Shown one piece after another: positions 51,086 through 60,171 of a stretch of 64,000 bases of DNA; positions within the stretch are counted from its first letter, which is position 1; the number at the start of each line of letters is the position of its first letter. Source of the DNA: Sphingomonadales bacterium UBA2683 (GTDB taxonomy: Bacteria; Pseudomonadota; Alphaproteobacteria; Sphingomonadales; Sphingomonadaceae); assembly GCA_002354635.1 (NCBI GenBank), contig DELZ01000003.1, forward strand, positions 124,001 to 188,000, read 5' to 3'. The position numbers and the translations under genes are program-made. Under the pieces are notes generated by a model that made no database searches, was not told the DNA's origin, and saw only the letters and a program-made list of their open reading frames with translations.

Positions 51086-52006
51086 TCACCCCTCCCGCAT
51101 TCTGGGGTCGAGCCAGCCGTAGATCAGATCGGCGAACAGATTGAACAAGATGATCAGCGCAGCGTAGAGCGTGACCACACCGAGCACGAGCGGATAGTCG
51201 CGGTTGAGCGCACCCTGGACAAAATAGCGCCCGAGGCCCGGCAATCCGAACACGGTCTCGACCACGACCGCTCCGGTCAATAGACCGGCTGCTGCTGGAC
51301 CGAGATAGCTCGCCACCGGCACCAGAGCGGGCCTGAGTCCGTGCTTGAACAGGATTTTCGTCTCGGACAGTCCGCGTGCGCGGGCGGTACGGATATGATC
51401 CTGCTTGAGCACGCTGGCCAGTCCGGCGCGGGTAAGCTTGGCAATCGCGCCCGATACCGGCAAAGCCAGCGCCACCACCGGCATGATTAGCCATGCAACG
51501 CCTTCTCCGGTTCCCGACACCGGCAACAAACCGAGCCACAGGCCAAAGAACAGCGCCAACGCGGGGCCGGTGACAAAGGTCGGCAATGCGGTAGCAACCG
51601 TTGCCCCCATCATGATCGTCTGGTCTGCCGCCTTTCCGGCACGGACTGCTGCAAAAAGGCCAGCGGTCACACCGACTAGCAGTGCCAACACTATCGCAAG
51701 GCCGCCCAGAGTGAGAGAAATCGGCAGACCCTGCGCAATCAGCTCCGATACGGTGAAATCGCGATAGACCAGGGAGGGACCGAAATCACCCTGCACAAGC
51801 CGCAAAACATAGAGCCAGGCCTGCTCCCAGAGCGGTCGATCCAGACCATAAGCCTGCTGCAGCGCTGCCTGGGTTTCCGGGTCCAGCGGCCGTTCCCCGT
51901 CAAAAGGACCGCCGGGTGCCAGCCGCATCAGGAAAAAGGATGCCAATATGATCACCAGCAGCGTCGGGATGGCCGTCATCAGCCGCCGGGTGATCAGGGC
52001 AAGCAC
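51086..52006 (-). CDS. ABC transporter permease, DppB/OppB type
   Basis: This 306-residue permease has six helices, the typical N-terminal PTLLVIILASFFLMRLAPG and an EAA-like loop (ARGLSETKILFKHGLRP). The periplasmic segment reading GGPFDGERPLDPETQAAL is typical of DppB. It has a GTG start. It is six bases after the epoxide hydrolase gene, so that gene probably heads the operon. Together with the DppC-type and ATPase genes it lacks an encoded binding protein. Confidence 0.9.
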   Translation of the reverse strand: MLALITRRLMTAIPTLLVIILASFFLMRLAPGGPFDGERPLDPETQAALQQAYGLDRPLWEQAWLYVLRLVQGDFGPSLVYRDFTVSELIAQGLPISLTLGGLAIVLALLVGVTAGLFAAVRAGKAADQTIMMGATVATALPTFVTGPALALFFGLWLGLLPVSGTGEGVAWLIMPVVALALPVSGAIAKLTRAGLASVLKQDHIRTARARGLSETKILFKHGLRPALVPVASYLGPAAAGLLTGAVVVETVFGLPGLGRYFVQGALNRDYPLVLGVVTLYAALIILFNLFADLIYGWLDPRMREG

Positions 52007-52012
52007 GCGCCG

Positions 52013-53158
52013 CTACAGCTCCATCGCGCCGAAACAGCTCCGCACTTCTGATATAAACAGGTCTGGCACTTCCATGGCAGCAAAATGCCCGCCGCGATCC
52101 GGTTCGCCCCAGTGGCGCAAGTCCTTGAACCGTTGCTCGGCCCATCGGCGCGAGGGGGTGATGATCTCGTGCGGGAAAATACTGCAACCAGAAGGGATGT
52201 CGACCGGATCCACATTGGGCGCGCCAAAGCTTTCGCGGTACAGGCGGGCCGAAGAAGCGCCGGCATTGTTGAGCCAGTAAATCATCACATTATCGAGCAG
52301 ATGATCACAATCGAAATTATCGTCGGGGGCCTTGGTATCCTCCGACCATCCCTGGAATTTCTCCATGATCCAGGCCATCTGCCCGACCGGAGAATCCGCC
52401 AGGCCATAGCCGAGCGTCTGCGGCCGGGTTCGCTGGATTTCTGCATAGCCAGCGCCTTGTTCCTGATAGATTGCGAAATGCGCCAGCGATGCCTGCTCTT
52501 CGGGTGTCGGGTTGGCCATAATCTCTTCGGACGGCGGGCCGACTACCACGAGATTGACATGAACGCCCGCGCAATGCCCAAGATTTTGTGCGCCGATAAC
52601 CGAGGTGACCATCCCGCCCCAATCGCCGCCCTGCGCAAAATAACGGTCATAGCCGAGGCGGGTCATCAGCGTATTCCACGCGGTGGCAATTTTTTCCATG
52701 CCCCATCCGGTCGTGGTCGGTTTGCCGGAAAATCCGTATCCGGGCAGCGACGGGAGCACCAGATGATACGCATCCTTGGCGTCCCCGCCATGCGCCACCG
52801 GATCGGTCAGGGGGCCGATCACCTCCATGAACTCGACGATCGATCCCGGCCAGCCGTGCGTCATGATCAGCGGCCGGGCACCGGCTTCCGGCGAGCGGAT
52901 GTGCATGAAGTGGATATCGACACCGTCGATCTCGGTCAGATGATGGGGATATTGGTTGAGCGCATCCTGACAACGCTTCCAGTCATAGCTGGTCCGCCAG
53001 TGATCGACGATCGTCTTGACATAATCGAGCGGAATGCCCTGCGACCAGTCATCGACGGGTTCCGGATCGGGCCAGCGGACATGCCGCAACCGGATGTCGA
53101 GATCGTCCAGTGCGGTTTTCGGGATATCAATTCTAAAGTCTCTGATTTCATCGCTCAC
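52013..53158 (-). CDS. Epoxide hydrolase, microsomal-type (EHN domain)
   Basis: This 381-residue alpha/beta hydrolase opens epoxides to diols. The N-terminal EHN domain (about 4-110) precedes HGWPGS and the nucleophile motif GGDWGG (Asp at about 178). The late catalytic His is in GGHFAAMEV (about 362), and an acid Asp or Glu lies in the cap region. It starts with GTG. It is the first gene of a minus-strand unit leading into the ABC importer genes, with a six-base gap, suggesting that the importer and hydrolase handle the same class of compound. The substrate is unknown. Confidence 0.88.
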   Translation of the reverse strand: MSDEIRDFRIDIPKTALDDLDIRLRHVRWPDPEPVDDWSQGIPLDYVKTIVDHWRTSYDWKRCQDALNQYPHHLTEIDGVDIHFMHIRSPEAGARPLIMTHGWPGSIVEFMEVIGPLTDPVAHGGDAKDAYHLVLPSLPGYGFSGKPTTTGWGMEKIATAWNTLMTRLGYDRYFAQGGDWGGMVTSVIGAQNLGHCAGVHVNLVVVGPPSEEIMANPTPEEQASLAHFAIYQEQGAGYAEIQRTRPQTLGYGLADSPVGQMAWIMEKFQGWSEDTKAPDDNFDCDHLLDNVMIYWLNNAGASSARLYRESFGAPNVDPVDIPSGCSIFPHEIITPSRRWAEQRFKDLRHWGEPDRGGHFAAMEVPDLFISEVRSCFGAMEL

Positions 53159-53259
53159 AATATGTCATCCCCTGTCTTTTTTGCCCCTATTCTGTCGCAC
53201 GACGATTATCTTGTCTCCATCCTCGTCTTCTGCACAAAGCCGGCCTGAAAAATTCATAC

Positions 53260-54129
53260 CTACATGGTTGGAACCGGTGTCTCTCCGGAATAATCATAAA
53301 ATCCCTTGCCGGACTTGCGGCCCAGCCAGCCGGCCTCGACATATTTGCACAGAATTGGTGCCGGCCGATATTTGGGATCGCCGAAATCATTTTGTAGGAC
53401 CCGCAATATTTCCAGCAATGTGTCCAGTCCGATCAGATCGGCAAGCGTCAGCGGTCCCATCGGGTGGCCGAGTCCGAGCTGCACGCCGCGGTCGATATCC
53501 GCCATTGACGCCGTACCTTCGCCAAGCACGAAGAAGGCCTCGTTGAGCATCGGCAGCAGGATGCGGTTGACGACGAAACAGGGCGAATCCTTTGCCATCA
53601 CCGGGGTTTTGCCGACCGCCTTGGCAAAATCGCTCGCCATCGCCGCGGTCTGGTCGCTGGTCGCCAGCCCGCGAATGACCTCGACCAGACCCATAAGCGG
53701 CACCGGATTGAAGAAATGGACTCCGACAAAGCGCGACGGATCCTTGACCGCCTGCGCCAGCCGGGTGATCGAGATCGAGGACGTATTGCTGGCAAGAATT
53801 GCCTGATGGCCGAGCACTTCGGAGGCCGCGGCAAAAATCTGGCGCTTCACCTCTTCCCGCTCGGTCGCCGCTTCGATAATGATATCGGCATTGGCCATGG
53901 AATCGAGCTGAACGATCGGTTCAATCCGGCCGAGTGCGGTTTCGGCGGCCTGCTGGTCAATCTTTTCCTTGTCCACCAGCCGCGCCAGCTGCTTGGCGAT
54001 ACCGGCCTTGCTGCGCTCGGCAATCTCCATGCTGACATCCGACAGATAGACATGATAGCCTGCCTGCGCCGAAACCTGAGCTATGCCGGCACCCATTTGC
54101 CCCGATCCGATAATGCCGATTGCTTTCAT
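53260..54129 (-). CDS. 3-hydroxyacyl-CoA dehydrogenase (3-hydroxybutyryl-CoA dehydrogenase type)
   Basis: This 289-residue NAD-dependent enzyme oxidises L-3-hydroxyacyl-CoA. The Rossmann motif IGIIGSGQMGAGIAQ lies at the N-terminus, SNTSSISIT with the active Ser follows, and HFFNPVPLM holds the catalytic His (about 139). The NRI and C-terminal helical domain LGLGHPMGPLTLADLIGLD carry the active Glu/Asn region. Length and single-domain nature match Hbd/PaaH, not the bifunctional FadB. AAAGGCAGAGA precedes the ATG. It is 101 bases upstream of the epoxide hydrolase; co-transcription is possible but not clear. Confidence 0.92.
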   Translation of the reverse strand: MKAIGIIGSGQMGAGIAQVSAQAGYHVYLSDVSMEIAERSKAGIAKQLARLVDKEKIDQQAAETALGRIEPIVQLDSMANADIIIEAATEREEVKRQIFAAASEVLGHQAILASNTSSISITRLAQAVKDPSRFVGVHFFNPVPLMGLVEVIRGLATSDQTAAMASDFAKAVGKTPVMAKDSPCFVVNRILLPMLNEAFFVLGEGTASMADIDRGVQLGLGHPMGPLTLADLIGLDTLLEILRVLQNDFGDPKYRPAPILCKYVEAGWLGRKSGKGFYDYSGETPVPTM

Positions 54130-54205
54130 TCTCTGCCTTTCGCGCTATTCTTCATGATTAAACATGCCACTAGCGATTGTCTGCCAAACTGGCTAGATTG
54201 CAATT

Positions 54206-55303
54206 ATGTTCCCTATCAGTTTCATCGCCGGAATCCTTGCATCACTCGCCGCTGCCTCCGCCGCACCAGCCGCGCAGCCCGGAGACGTTCAAAGCTTCAA
54301 GGACTGGGCCGTTGGCTGCGACAATGGCGGGATTTGTCGCACCGTTTCGCTGGTACCGGAAGAGCTGGGCACTCCGTTTGACGATTTGCACGGTCCGGTC
54401 TCGATCATCCGGACCGCTGACGCCGACGATATTCTGAGGATTCGTGCCGCGGTCCACACCGAGAATATCGATCGCTACAGAATGCTGGTGGATGGTCGTC
54501 TGGTCGATACCGGCCCGATCGTGCAGGGTGACTATCCGATCGAAATCGTCGGCGAGGACGCCAGGAAAGTGGCACAAGCGATCATCAACGGCAGCCAGCT
54601 TGTCCTGCAGGGACCAGCCGGTGAAACTATCTCCCAAATTTCCCTGGCCGGCTCCTCTGCCGCCTTGCGCTTCATGGACCAGCAACAGGGACGCACCGGC
54701 ACCGATACCGCGCTGGTCGCGAAGGGAAGCCGCACATTCCAGCCTGCGCGACGCGAAATTCCGACGGTCTTGGTCGACCAGTGGAAGGCTGCTGAACTGG
54801 AACCGGAAATCGCCGATATTGTTGCCCTGGCCGAGAAATCCAGATGCAGGGACGACCGGTTCGGTGTGGTTGAAGATCAGGTCTTTCCGCTCGGCAAGCG
54901 TGGTAACCGGTACCGGGCGCTGGTGCTGATCTCCTGCGGTGCGGGTGCCTATAATTTTTCCAGCGCGCCATATATCGGCGAATATGTCGAAAATCCGCGC
55001 GCTACCAGCGGCTGGAGCTTTTCCCCCGCGAAATTCGACCGGCAACCCAGCTGGGGTGGAGAAGGGGCCGATCCGCTGCTGGTCAATCCCGGCTGGGACG
55101 AACTGGAACAGACGCTCAGCAGTTATGGCAAGGGACGCGGTCTCGGCGATTGCGGCAGGGCCGAAAATTATGTCTGGGACGGGAACATGTTCCGGCTGAT
55201 CGAGGCCAGCGCAATGACGGAATGCCGCGGTGCCCATGAATGGATTACCGTCTGGCGCGCAGACTATCGCAAATCGGAAACGCCCGCGTCCGAGACCGAC
55301 TGA
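54206..55303 (+). CDS. Exported DUF1176 protein
   Basis: This 365-residue protein has an N-terminal signal (cleavage near residue 20, ASAAP) and belongs to the DUF1176 family of unknown function. Recognisable features are FKDWAVGCDNGGICR and the late paired Cys in LGDCGRAENYVWDG and TECRGAHEWITVWR, which probably form disulfides in the periplasm. It is divergent from the hydroxyacyl-CoA dehydrogenase and convergent with egtD, three bases between the stops. Confidence 0.82.
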   Translation: MFPISFIAGILASLAAASAAPAAQPGDVQSFKDWAVGCDNGGICRTVSLVPEELGTPFDDLHGPVSIIRTADADDILRIRAAVHTENIDRYRMLVDGRLVDTGPIVQGDYPIEIVGEDARKVAQAIINGSQLVLQGPAGETISQISLAGSSAALRFMDQQQGRTGTDTALVAKGSRTFQPARREIPTVLVDQWKAAELEPEIADIVALAEKSRCRDDRFGVVEDQVFPLGKRGNRYRALVLISCGAGAYNFSSAPYIGEYVENPRATSGWSFSPAKFDRQPSWGGEGADPLLVNPGWDELEQTLSSYGKGRGLGDCGRAENYVWDGNMFRLIEASAMTECRGAHEWITVWRADYRKSETPASETD

Positions 55304-55306
55304 AGT

Positions 55307-56266
55307 TCAGGGTGCGTGCTTGTAGGGATGCGCCTCGGCGAGAATGAGCGTAAAAAAGTCCCTCTCGTCACTCCATTCGCAAAGCGGTGTCCAGCCGCCG
55401 GCGCGCAGCATCAGTCGGGCATCCCGCAAGCCGAACTTGTGACTATTCTCGATATGGATGCGCTTGCCGGCGGACAGGCTGTGTGTTGTCCCGTCGATCG
55501 AGAAGGTCACATCATCCTGCGCCTCGAGATAGATTTCCACCCGCGCATATTCGTCATTCCACACCGCAACATGGCGAAATATTTCCGTCGGAATATCGCC
55601 GTCCAGCTCCCGGTTGATCCGATCGAGCAAATTGAGCGAAAATTGCGCCGTGACCCCGGCGCTGTCGTCATAGGCATCGACCAGCACCTGCCGGTCCTTG
55701 ATCCGGTCCAACCCGATCAGCAACTGCGATCCAATACCCAGCGTTTCGCGCATCGACCGGAGCAAATCGACAGAACTTCGCGCAATCATGTTACCAATGG
55801 TCGAACCGGGAAAGAAACCGAGCTTGGGCAATTCGGCTATGGCATCCGGCAGCTTCACCCGTTTCATAAAATCGGCTTCGACCGGATGAATCGGAAGATC
55901 GGGAAAATCGTCCTGCAACATGGCCGCGCTATGTTCGAGGAATTCACCCGAGATATCGATCGGCACATAGGCCGCGGGTTCGATAGCGCGCAGCAAATGG
56001 GGTGTCTTCACCGAGCTGCCCGAACCGAATTCGATCACCGCCCGCCCTTCGCCAATGGCGCTGGCAAAGTCGGAGCCATGGTCCTGCAGCAGCTTGGTTT
56101 CGGTCCTGGTGGGATAATATTCCGGCAGTTCCGTTATGTCTTCGAACAATTCGGAGCCGCGCCGGTCATAGAGCCAGCGCGCGGGAATTGCGTAAGCCTG
56201 CTGCTGAAAACAGCGGCGGACATCCTTGCGAAAGGTATGATCGACGATGCTGGTGGTCATATCCAT
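55307..56266 (-). CDS. egtD: L-histidine N-alpha-methyltransferase (ergothioneine step 1)
   Basis: This 319-residue SAM-dependent enzyme trimethylates histidine to hercynine. Features are the tyrosine-rich YDRRGSELFEDITELPEYYPTR (with TE-YYPTRTE), the SAM loop IEFGSGSSVK and PIDISGEFL, LGFFPGSTIGN and GLDRIKD. The dual ATG at 56266/56260 makes no difference to the fold. It follows egtB by 17 bases. The usual egtC (glutamine amidotransferase) is absent, so the pathway may use a two-enzyme or direct variant. Confidence 0.95.
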   Translation of the reverse strand: MDMTTSIVDHTFRKDVRRCFQQQAYAIPARWLYDRRGSELFEDITELPEYYPTRTETKLLQDHGSDFASAIGEGRAVIEFGSGSSVKTPHLLRAIEPAAYVPIDISGEFLEHSAAMLQDDFPDLPIHPVEADFMKRVKLPDAIAELPKLGFFPGSTIGNMIARSSVDLLRSMRETLGIGSQLLIGLDRIKDRQVLVDAYDDSAGVTAQFSLNLLDRINRELDGDIPTEIFRHVAVWNDEYARVEIYLEAQDDVTFSIDGTTHSLSAGKRIHIENSHKFGLRDARLMLRAGGWTPLCEWSDERDFFTLILAEAHPYKHAP

Positions 56267-56283
56267 GACAGAAATCCTTGGTC

Positions 56284-57471
56284 TTATAGGTCTTTGGCGA
56301 GCCGCAATCCGGTGAACTGCCAGCGCTGGTGGGGGTAGAAGAAATTGCGGTAGCTGGCGCGCATATGACCCGGTGAAGTGGCGATGCTTCCGCCTTTCAG
56401 TACAAACTGTCCCGACATGAACTTGCCATTATATTCGCCAACCGCTCCCGCAACGGGCCTGAAGCCGGGATAGGGGCGATAGGCGCTGCCGGTCCATTCC
56501 CAGACCATGCCGGTGTTCGGCAAGCCCTGGCCCTTTGCCACTTCCCATTCCGCTTCGGTCGGCAGGCGCGCGTCGGCCCAGCTGGCATAGGCATCCGCCT
56601 CATATAGGCTGATATGTTTGACCGGCGCGGACAGGTCGAGGCTTTGATTGCCACCCAGCCCAAACTCCGCCCATTCGAGATCATATGCCCGGTTCCAGTA
56701 AAGGGGGGCTTCAATCTGCTCGGCCTGGACCCACGCCCAGCCGTCCGACAGCCAGTGCACGGGATCGCGATATCCACCGCTTTCGATGAACGCCAGCCAC
56801 TCGCCATTGGTCACCGGCCGGTTCGCCAGAGCATGGGGATGGAGCAACACGTCGTGGCGCGGGCCCTCGCAATCAAAGGCAAAAGCGTCGCCATCATGTC
56901 CAATCTGCTGAACACCGGCGGCTCCTTCGATCCATTGCACAGGCGCAGTCGGCGCTGCTGCTGTCCCAGTATTCGAATAGGCCGGCATTAACGGATTGCA
57001 GGAAAAGAGATGGAGAATATCGGTCAGCAACAATTCCTGATGCTGCTGTTCGTGATGCAGACCCAGCTCGGCCAGATCAAGCTGCGGTTCGCCAAAACCA
57101 TCGATAGCCTCCGCCATCGCGCCATCAACATGCGCGCGATAGTCCAGAATCTCTGCCAACGATGGCCGGGTCAACAACCCGCGCTCGGGACGCGCGTGCC
57201 GATCTCCCTCGGCTTCATAATAGCTGTTGAACAGATAGGCGTAGCGCTCGTTGAAGGCGGCATAGGCCGCCACATGGTCGCGCAACAGAAATGTCTCGAA
57301 AAACCAGCTGGTGTGCGCGAGATGCCATTTGGTCGGGGATGCGTCATCCATCGATTGCACGGTGGCATCCGCGTCGCTCAGGCCATCGGCGAGAGCAACC
57401 GAATAGCTGCGGACATCCCTAAAACGCTGCAACAGCTCGCTCGGCCGGGTGATATTGTCTGCGTCAGCCAT
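56284..57471 (-). CDS. egtB: Ergothioneine biosynthesis sulfoxide synthase EgtB
   Basis: This 395-residue enzyme is an iron-dependent sulfoxide synthase that couples hercynine with a thiol. A DinB-like N-domain carries the His motif HLAHTSWFFE (about residue 50) and HHEQQHQELLL (iron ligands, about 140). A C-terminal formylglycine-generating-enzyme-like domain runs to FPYHQRWQFTGLRLA-like sequence. The ATG at 57471 is preferred. Without EgtC the acceptor may be cysteine rather than gamma-glutamylcysteine, which occurs in some bacterial EgtB types. Confidence 0.92.
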   Translation of the reverse strand: MADADNITRPSELLQRFRDVRSYSVALADGLSDADATVQSMDDASPTKWHLAHTSWFFETFLLRDHVAAYAAFNERYAYLFNSYYEAEGDRHARPERGLLTRPSLAEILDYRAHVDGAMAEAIDGFGEPQLDLAELGLHHEQQHQELLLTDILHLFSCNPLMPAYSNTGTAAAPTAPVQWIEGAAGVQQIGHDGDAFAFDCEGPRHDVLLHPHALANRPVTNGEWLAFIESGGYRDPVHWLSDGWAWVQAEQIEAPLYWNRAYDLEWAEFGLGGNQSLDLSAPVKHISLYEADAYASWADARLPTEAEWEVAKGQGLPNTGMVWEWTGSAYRPYPGFRPVAGAVGEYNGKFMSGQFVLKGGSIATSPGHMRASYRNFFYPHQRWQFTGLRLAKDL

Positions 57472-57626
57472 AGGCAAAGACGGGCGTTGTGGTTGGCTGG
57501 CGATCAGTCCTACTCCGCTGGAATCTCGATTTTCTTTCAGAACATAGAGCGAACGATGTTCAGGTCAACAACGTATATTTGCGCCAGTTGGTTGCAAAAA
57601 TTTGAAAAACGTTGCGCATTTGCGCC

Positions 57627-58205
57627 TTAGCGCGATCCGCCCGGCACCCACAATATATCGTCCTTGCCGCCATTGTTGAGCAAGCGACCAAGCACGAACA
57701 GATAGTCCGACAGGCGATTGACATAGGCTAGCGCCTGCGGATTGAGTGCCATCTCTGTGGCAGCGGCGACACAGGTCCGTTCGGCCCGCCGCGCAACTGC
57801 ACGGACGAGATGAATGGCCGCAGCAGCCTTTGTGCCACCGGGCAGAATAAAACTGGCGAGCGGATCGAGAGCAGCCGTTGCAGCATCAATCAGGGCTTCC
57901 AGACGCTCCACCTGCGACGGCACGATCCGGAGCACCATTTCGGAAGGCGCGAAATCGTCGCTCGCTTTCGCCGGAGTGGCGAGATCAGCCCCCAGATCGA
58001 ACAGGTCGTTCTGGACGATCCGCAAATCCTGGACCAGCGCATCATCCGCGATTTCGCAAATCGCGACACCCAGCACGCTGTTCAGTTCGTCGACATCACC
58101 GATGGCCGCCATGCGTGAATCGCTTTTGGCAATACGCGAGCCGTCGACCAGTCCGGTCGTACCGTCATCGCCGGTCCTGGTGTAGATTTTGTTGAGTTTG
58201 ACCAT
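57627..58205 (-). CDS. pduO: Cob(I)alamin adenosyltransferase, PduO type
   Basis: This 192-residue ATP:cobalamin adenosyltransferase makes adenosylcobalamin. The N-terminal TRTGDDGTTGLVDGSRI is the ATP-binding P-loop-like motif, and the trimer-forming helices carry the conserved RAVARRAERTCV and YVNRLSDYLFVLGR. The start 58205 is set by MVKLNKIYTRTGD. Upstream is the twin-TM gene, 13 bases away, so they may be co-transcribed. No B12-dependent enzyme is encoded in the window. Confidence 0.95.
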   Translation of the reverse strand: MVKLNKIYTRTGDDGTTGLVDGSRIAKSDSRMAAIGDVDELNSVLGVAICEIADDALVQDLRIVQNDLFDLGADLATPAKASDDFAPSEMVLRIVPSQVERLEALIDAATAALDPLASFILPGGTKAAAAIHLVRAVARRAERTCVAAATEMALNPQALAYVNRLSDYLFVLGRLLNNGGKDDILWVPGGSR

Positions 58206-58218
58206 CGGGGAGGATGGC

Positions 58219-58449
58219 CTAGGCCTGACCGCCTGCCAGAACCAGTAACAGCACCACGAGCACGATCGCAATCGCCTGATATTTGACGCGGGCAAACATC
58301 ATTTCATTCTGCTTTTTATGCGAGGCTGTAATGCCGTCGGCATCAACGTCTCCCGGTTCCATATTGGCGAAGGCGATAAGGCCGCGCACCAGGGCGTAAA
58401 CAACGGCACCTGCCGCCGCGATAATCATCAATATCAAAATATAGCTCAT
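58219..58449 (-). CDS. Twin-transmembrane (HIG1-like) small protein
   Basis: This 76-residue protein has two helices, residues about 2-24 and 57-74, joined by a polar loop with QNEMMFARVKYQAIA. This is the pattern of alphaproteobacterial twin-TM proteins related to mitochondrial HIG1. Those proteins are linked to respiratory complexes in mitochondria, but the bacterial role is unknown. It lies between gluQRS and pduO on the same strand, with gaps of 15 and 13 bases, likely co-transcribed. Confidence 0.82.
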   Translation of the reverse strand: MSYILILMIIAAAGAVVYALVRGLIAFANMEPGDVDADGITASHKKQNEMMFARVKYQAIAIVLVVLLLVLAGGQA

Positions 58450-58464
58450 AAAAGCACCTTAAGC

Positions 58465-59349
58465 TTACAAAAGGGAGATTCCAACCGGGAAGATGCCCTG
58501 CCGCAAATCTTGCAACAGTTTTTGCCCGCTATGACCGGCCGATCGCAATACGGACAAAGAGGCAGAATCACGGCTTTTCGCAAGTTTTCCGCCGGTTTCG
58601 TCGCGCAGCAGCGGATGATGAAAATAAACCGGTGTCGGCAGGTCCAGCAGCGCCTGCAGCAGCCGGTGAATATGCGTCGAAGCGAACAGATCGTCACCGC
58701 GCACGACATGGGTGATGCCGTCGCGGGCATCGTCGAGCGTGACCGCGAGATGGTATGCCACCGGCATTTCCCTGGGCACAAGAATCACATCGCCGAGCAA
58801 TCCGGGACGGCCCTGTTGTGGACCATGCCGTTCATCCGTCCATTGTAGCGGCCCGGTGATTGCCGTCGCCCTTGCGACATCGAGACGCCAGCTGTGTGGC
58901 TCCGACCTTGCCCGCTTCCGGGCCAGCTCCATGTCCAGATCCCGGCAGGTGCGGGGATAGACCGGGCCGTCCGGCCCTTCCGGATGCTCGCCACCTTCCT
59001 GCAATTGTCGCAGGTCCGAGCGGCTGCAGAAACAAGGATACAACACATTCATCACCTTCAGCCGTTCCGCTGCCGCCGCGTAGCTATCCAGCCGGTCGGA
59101 CTGAAATATCACATCGCCGTCCCAGTCCAGCCCGAGCCAGCGCAGGTCTTCCAATATTGCGCTGACAAATTCGCTGCGGCTGCGACCGCTGTCGATATCC
59201 TCGATCCGCAGCAGAAACCGGCCGCCGCGTTCCCGCGCAAAATCATGCGCCACCATTGCGGCATAGGCGTGGCCCAAATGCAACAATCCGTTGGGGCTGG
59301 GAGCGAAACGCACTACGACATCTGGATTCAACTGCGCACTTGACGTCAT
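58465..59349 (-). CDS. gluQRS: Glutamyl-Q tRNA(Asp) synthetase
   Basis: This 294-residue truncated GluRS-like enzyme attaches glutamate to queuosine in tRNA(Asp). The catalytic core has FAPSPNGLLHLGH (HIGH-like) and GGKLAKSRDSA (KMSKS-like). Four Cys/His residues in the CFCSR region and after it can hold zinc. It lacks an anticodon-binding domain, as expected. QueF, which supplies the Q precursor, is 16 kb away. It is divergent from the HNH gene by 86 bases. Confidence 0.93.
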   Translation of the reverse strand: MTSSAQLNPDVVVRFAPSPNGLLHLGHAYAAMVAHDFARERGGRFLLRIEDIDSGRSRSEFVSAILEDLRWLGLDWDGDVIFQSDRLDSYAAAAERLKVMNVLYPCFCSRSDLRQLQEGGEHPEGPDGPVYPRTCRDLDMELARKRARSEPHSWRLDVARATAITGPLQWTDERHGPQQGRPGLLGDVILVPREMPVAYHLAVTLDDARDGITHVVRGDDLFASTHIHRLLQALLDLPTPVYFHHPLLRDETGGKLAKSRDSASLSVLRSAGHSGQKLLQDLRQGIFPVGISLL

Positions 59350-59435
59350 GAGCCGGATATTGTTCTTTGTGTAACAGTCATGTCATGTTCTTAGGCATAA
59401 AGAGCGGACAGTAAAGGCCAAGGGAGACCGTGCTT

Positions 59436-60002
59436 ATGTATCACCCCGACTTGCTGAGGCATCCGGAAAGCTGCCCCTCGCTCGTCCTAAACGCCGACTA
59501 CACGCCCTTGTCTTATTATCCGCTCAGCCTGTGGCCCTGGCAAACCGCTATCAAAGCGGTGTTTCTCGACCGGGTCGATATCATATCCAGCTACGAGCGC
59601 GAAGTGCACAGCCCCAATCTCGACATGAAAATTCCGTCGGTGATTGCGCTCAAGAAATATATCAAGCCGTCGGAATATCCGGCCTTTACCCGCTTCAACC
59701 TGTTTCTGCGTGACAAGTTCGAATGCCAATATTGCGGGTCACCCGACAATCTGACCTTTGACCATGTCGTCCCCCGCCGCCAGAAAGGCCGCACCACTTG
59801 GGAAAATGTCGCGACTGCATGCCTGCCCTGCAACCTCAAGAAGGGCGGACGGACACCCAAAGAGGCCCATATGCAGCTGGCAAAACGGCCGATCAAGCCG
59901 ACCAGCTGGCATCTGCAGGAACATGGCCGCGCCTTTCCGCCCAATTTCCTGCACGATACCTGGCACGACTGGCTCTACTGGGATATCGAACTCGAAAGCT
60001 GA
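59436..60002 (+). CDS. HNH endonuclease
   Basis: This 188-residue protein has a zinc-type HNH domain, CQYCGSPDNLTFDHVVPRRQKG followed by NVATACLPCNLKKG, with the two CxxC pairs and His-Asn-His core intact. The N-terminal half, with PSLVLNADYTPL, is typical of a widespread alphaproteobacterial HNH family without a known target. ATG 59436, with AGGGAG about nine bases upstream, is chosen over GTG 59430. It is probably monocistronic. Confidence 0.87.
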   Translation: MYHPDLLRHPESCPSLVLNADYTPLSYYPLSLWPWQTAIKAVFLDRVDIISSYEREVHSPNLDMKIPSVIALKKYIKPSEYPAFTRFNLFLRDKFECQYCGSPDNLTFDHVVPRRQKGRTTWENVATACLPCNLKKGGRTPKEAHMQLAKRPIKPTSWHLQEHGRAFPPNFLHDTWHDWLYWDIELES

Positions 60003-60171
60003 GCTACGCTTGCAGCCGCATTCGCAATTTATCTAAATATTTCTTATCTTTTTGGCCTCGTCTGGACCGTCCGGTTTTCCGGAGTCGATATTGCGTCCAA
60101 ATCATACTATAACGAAGCTCGTTTCGTTGCGTAACACCTGAGTCTTACACGTTAAACTGCAGGAGGCGTAT

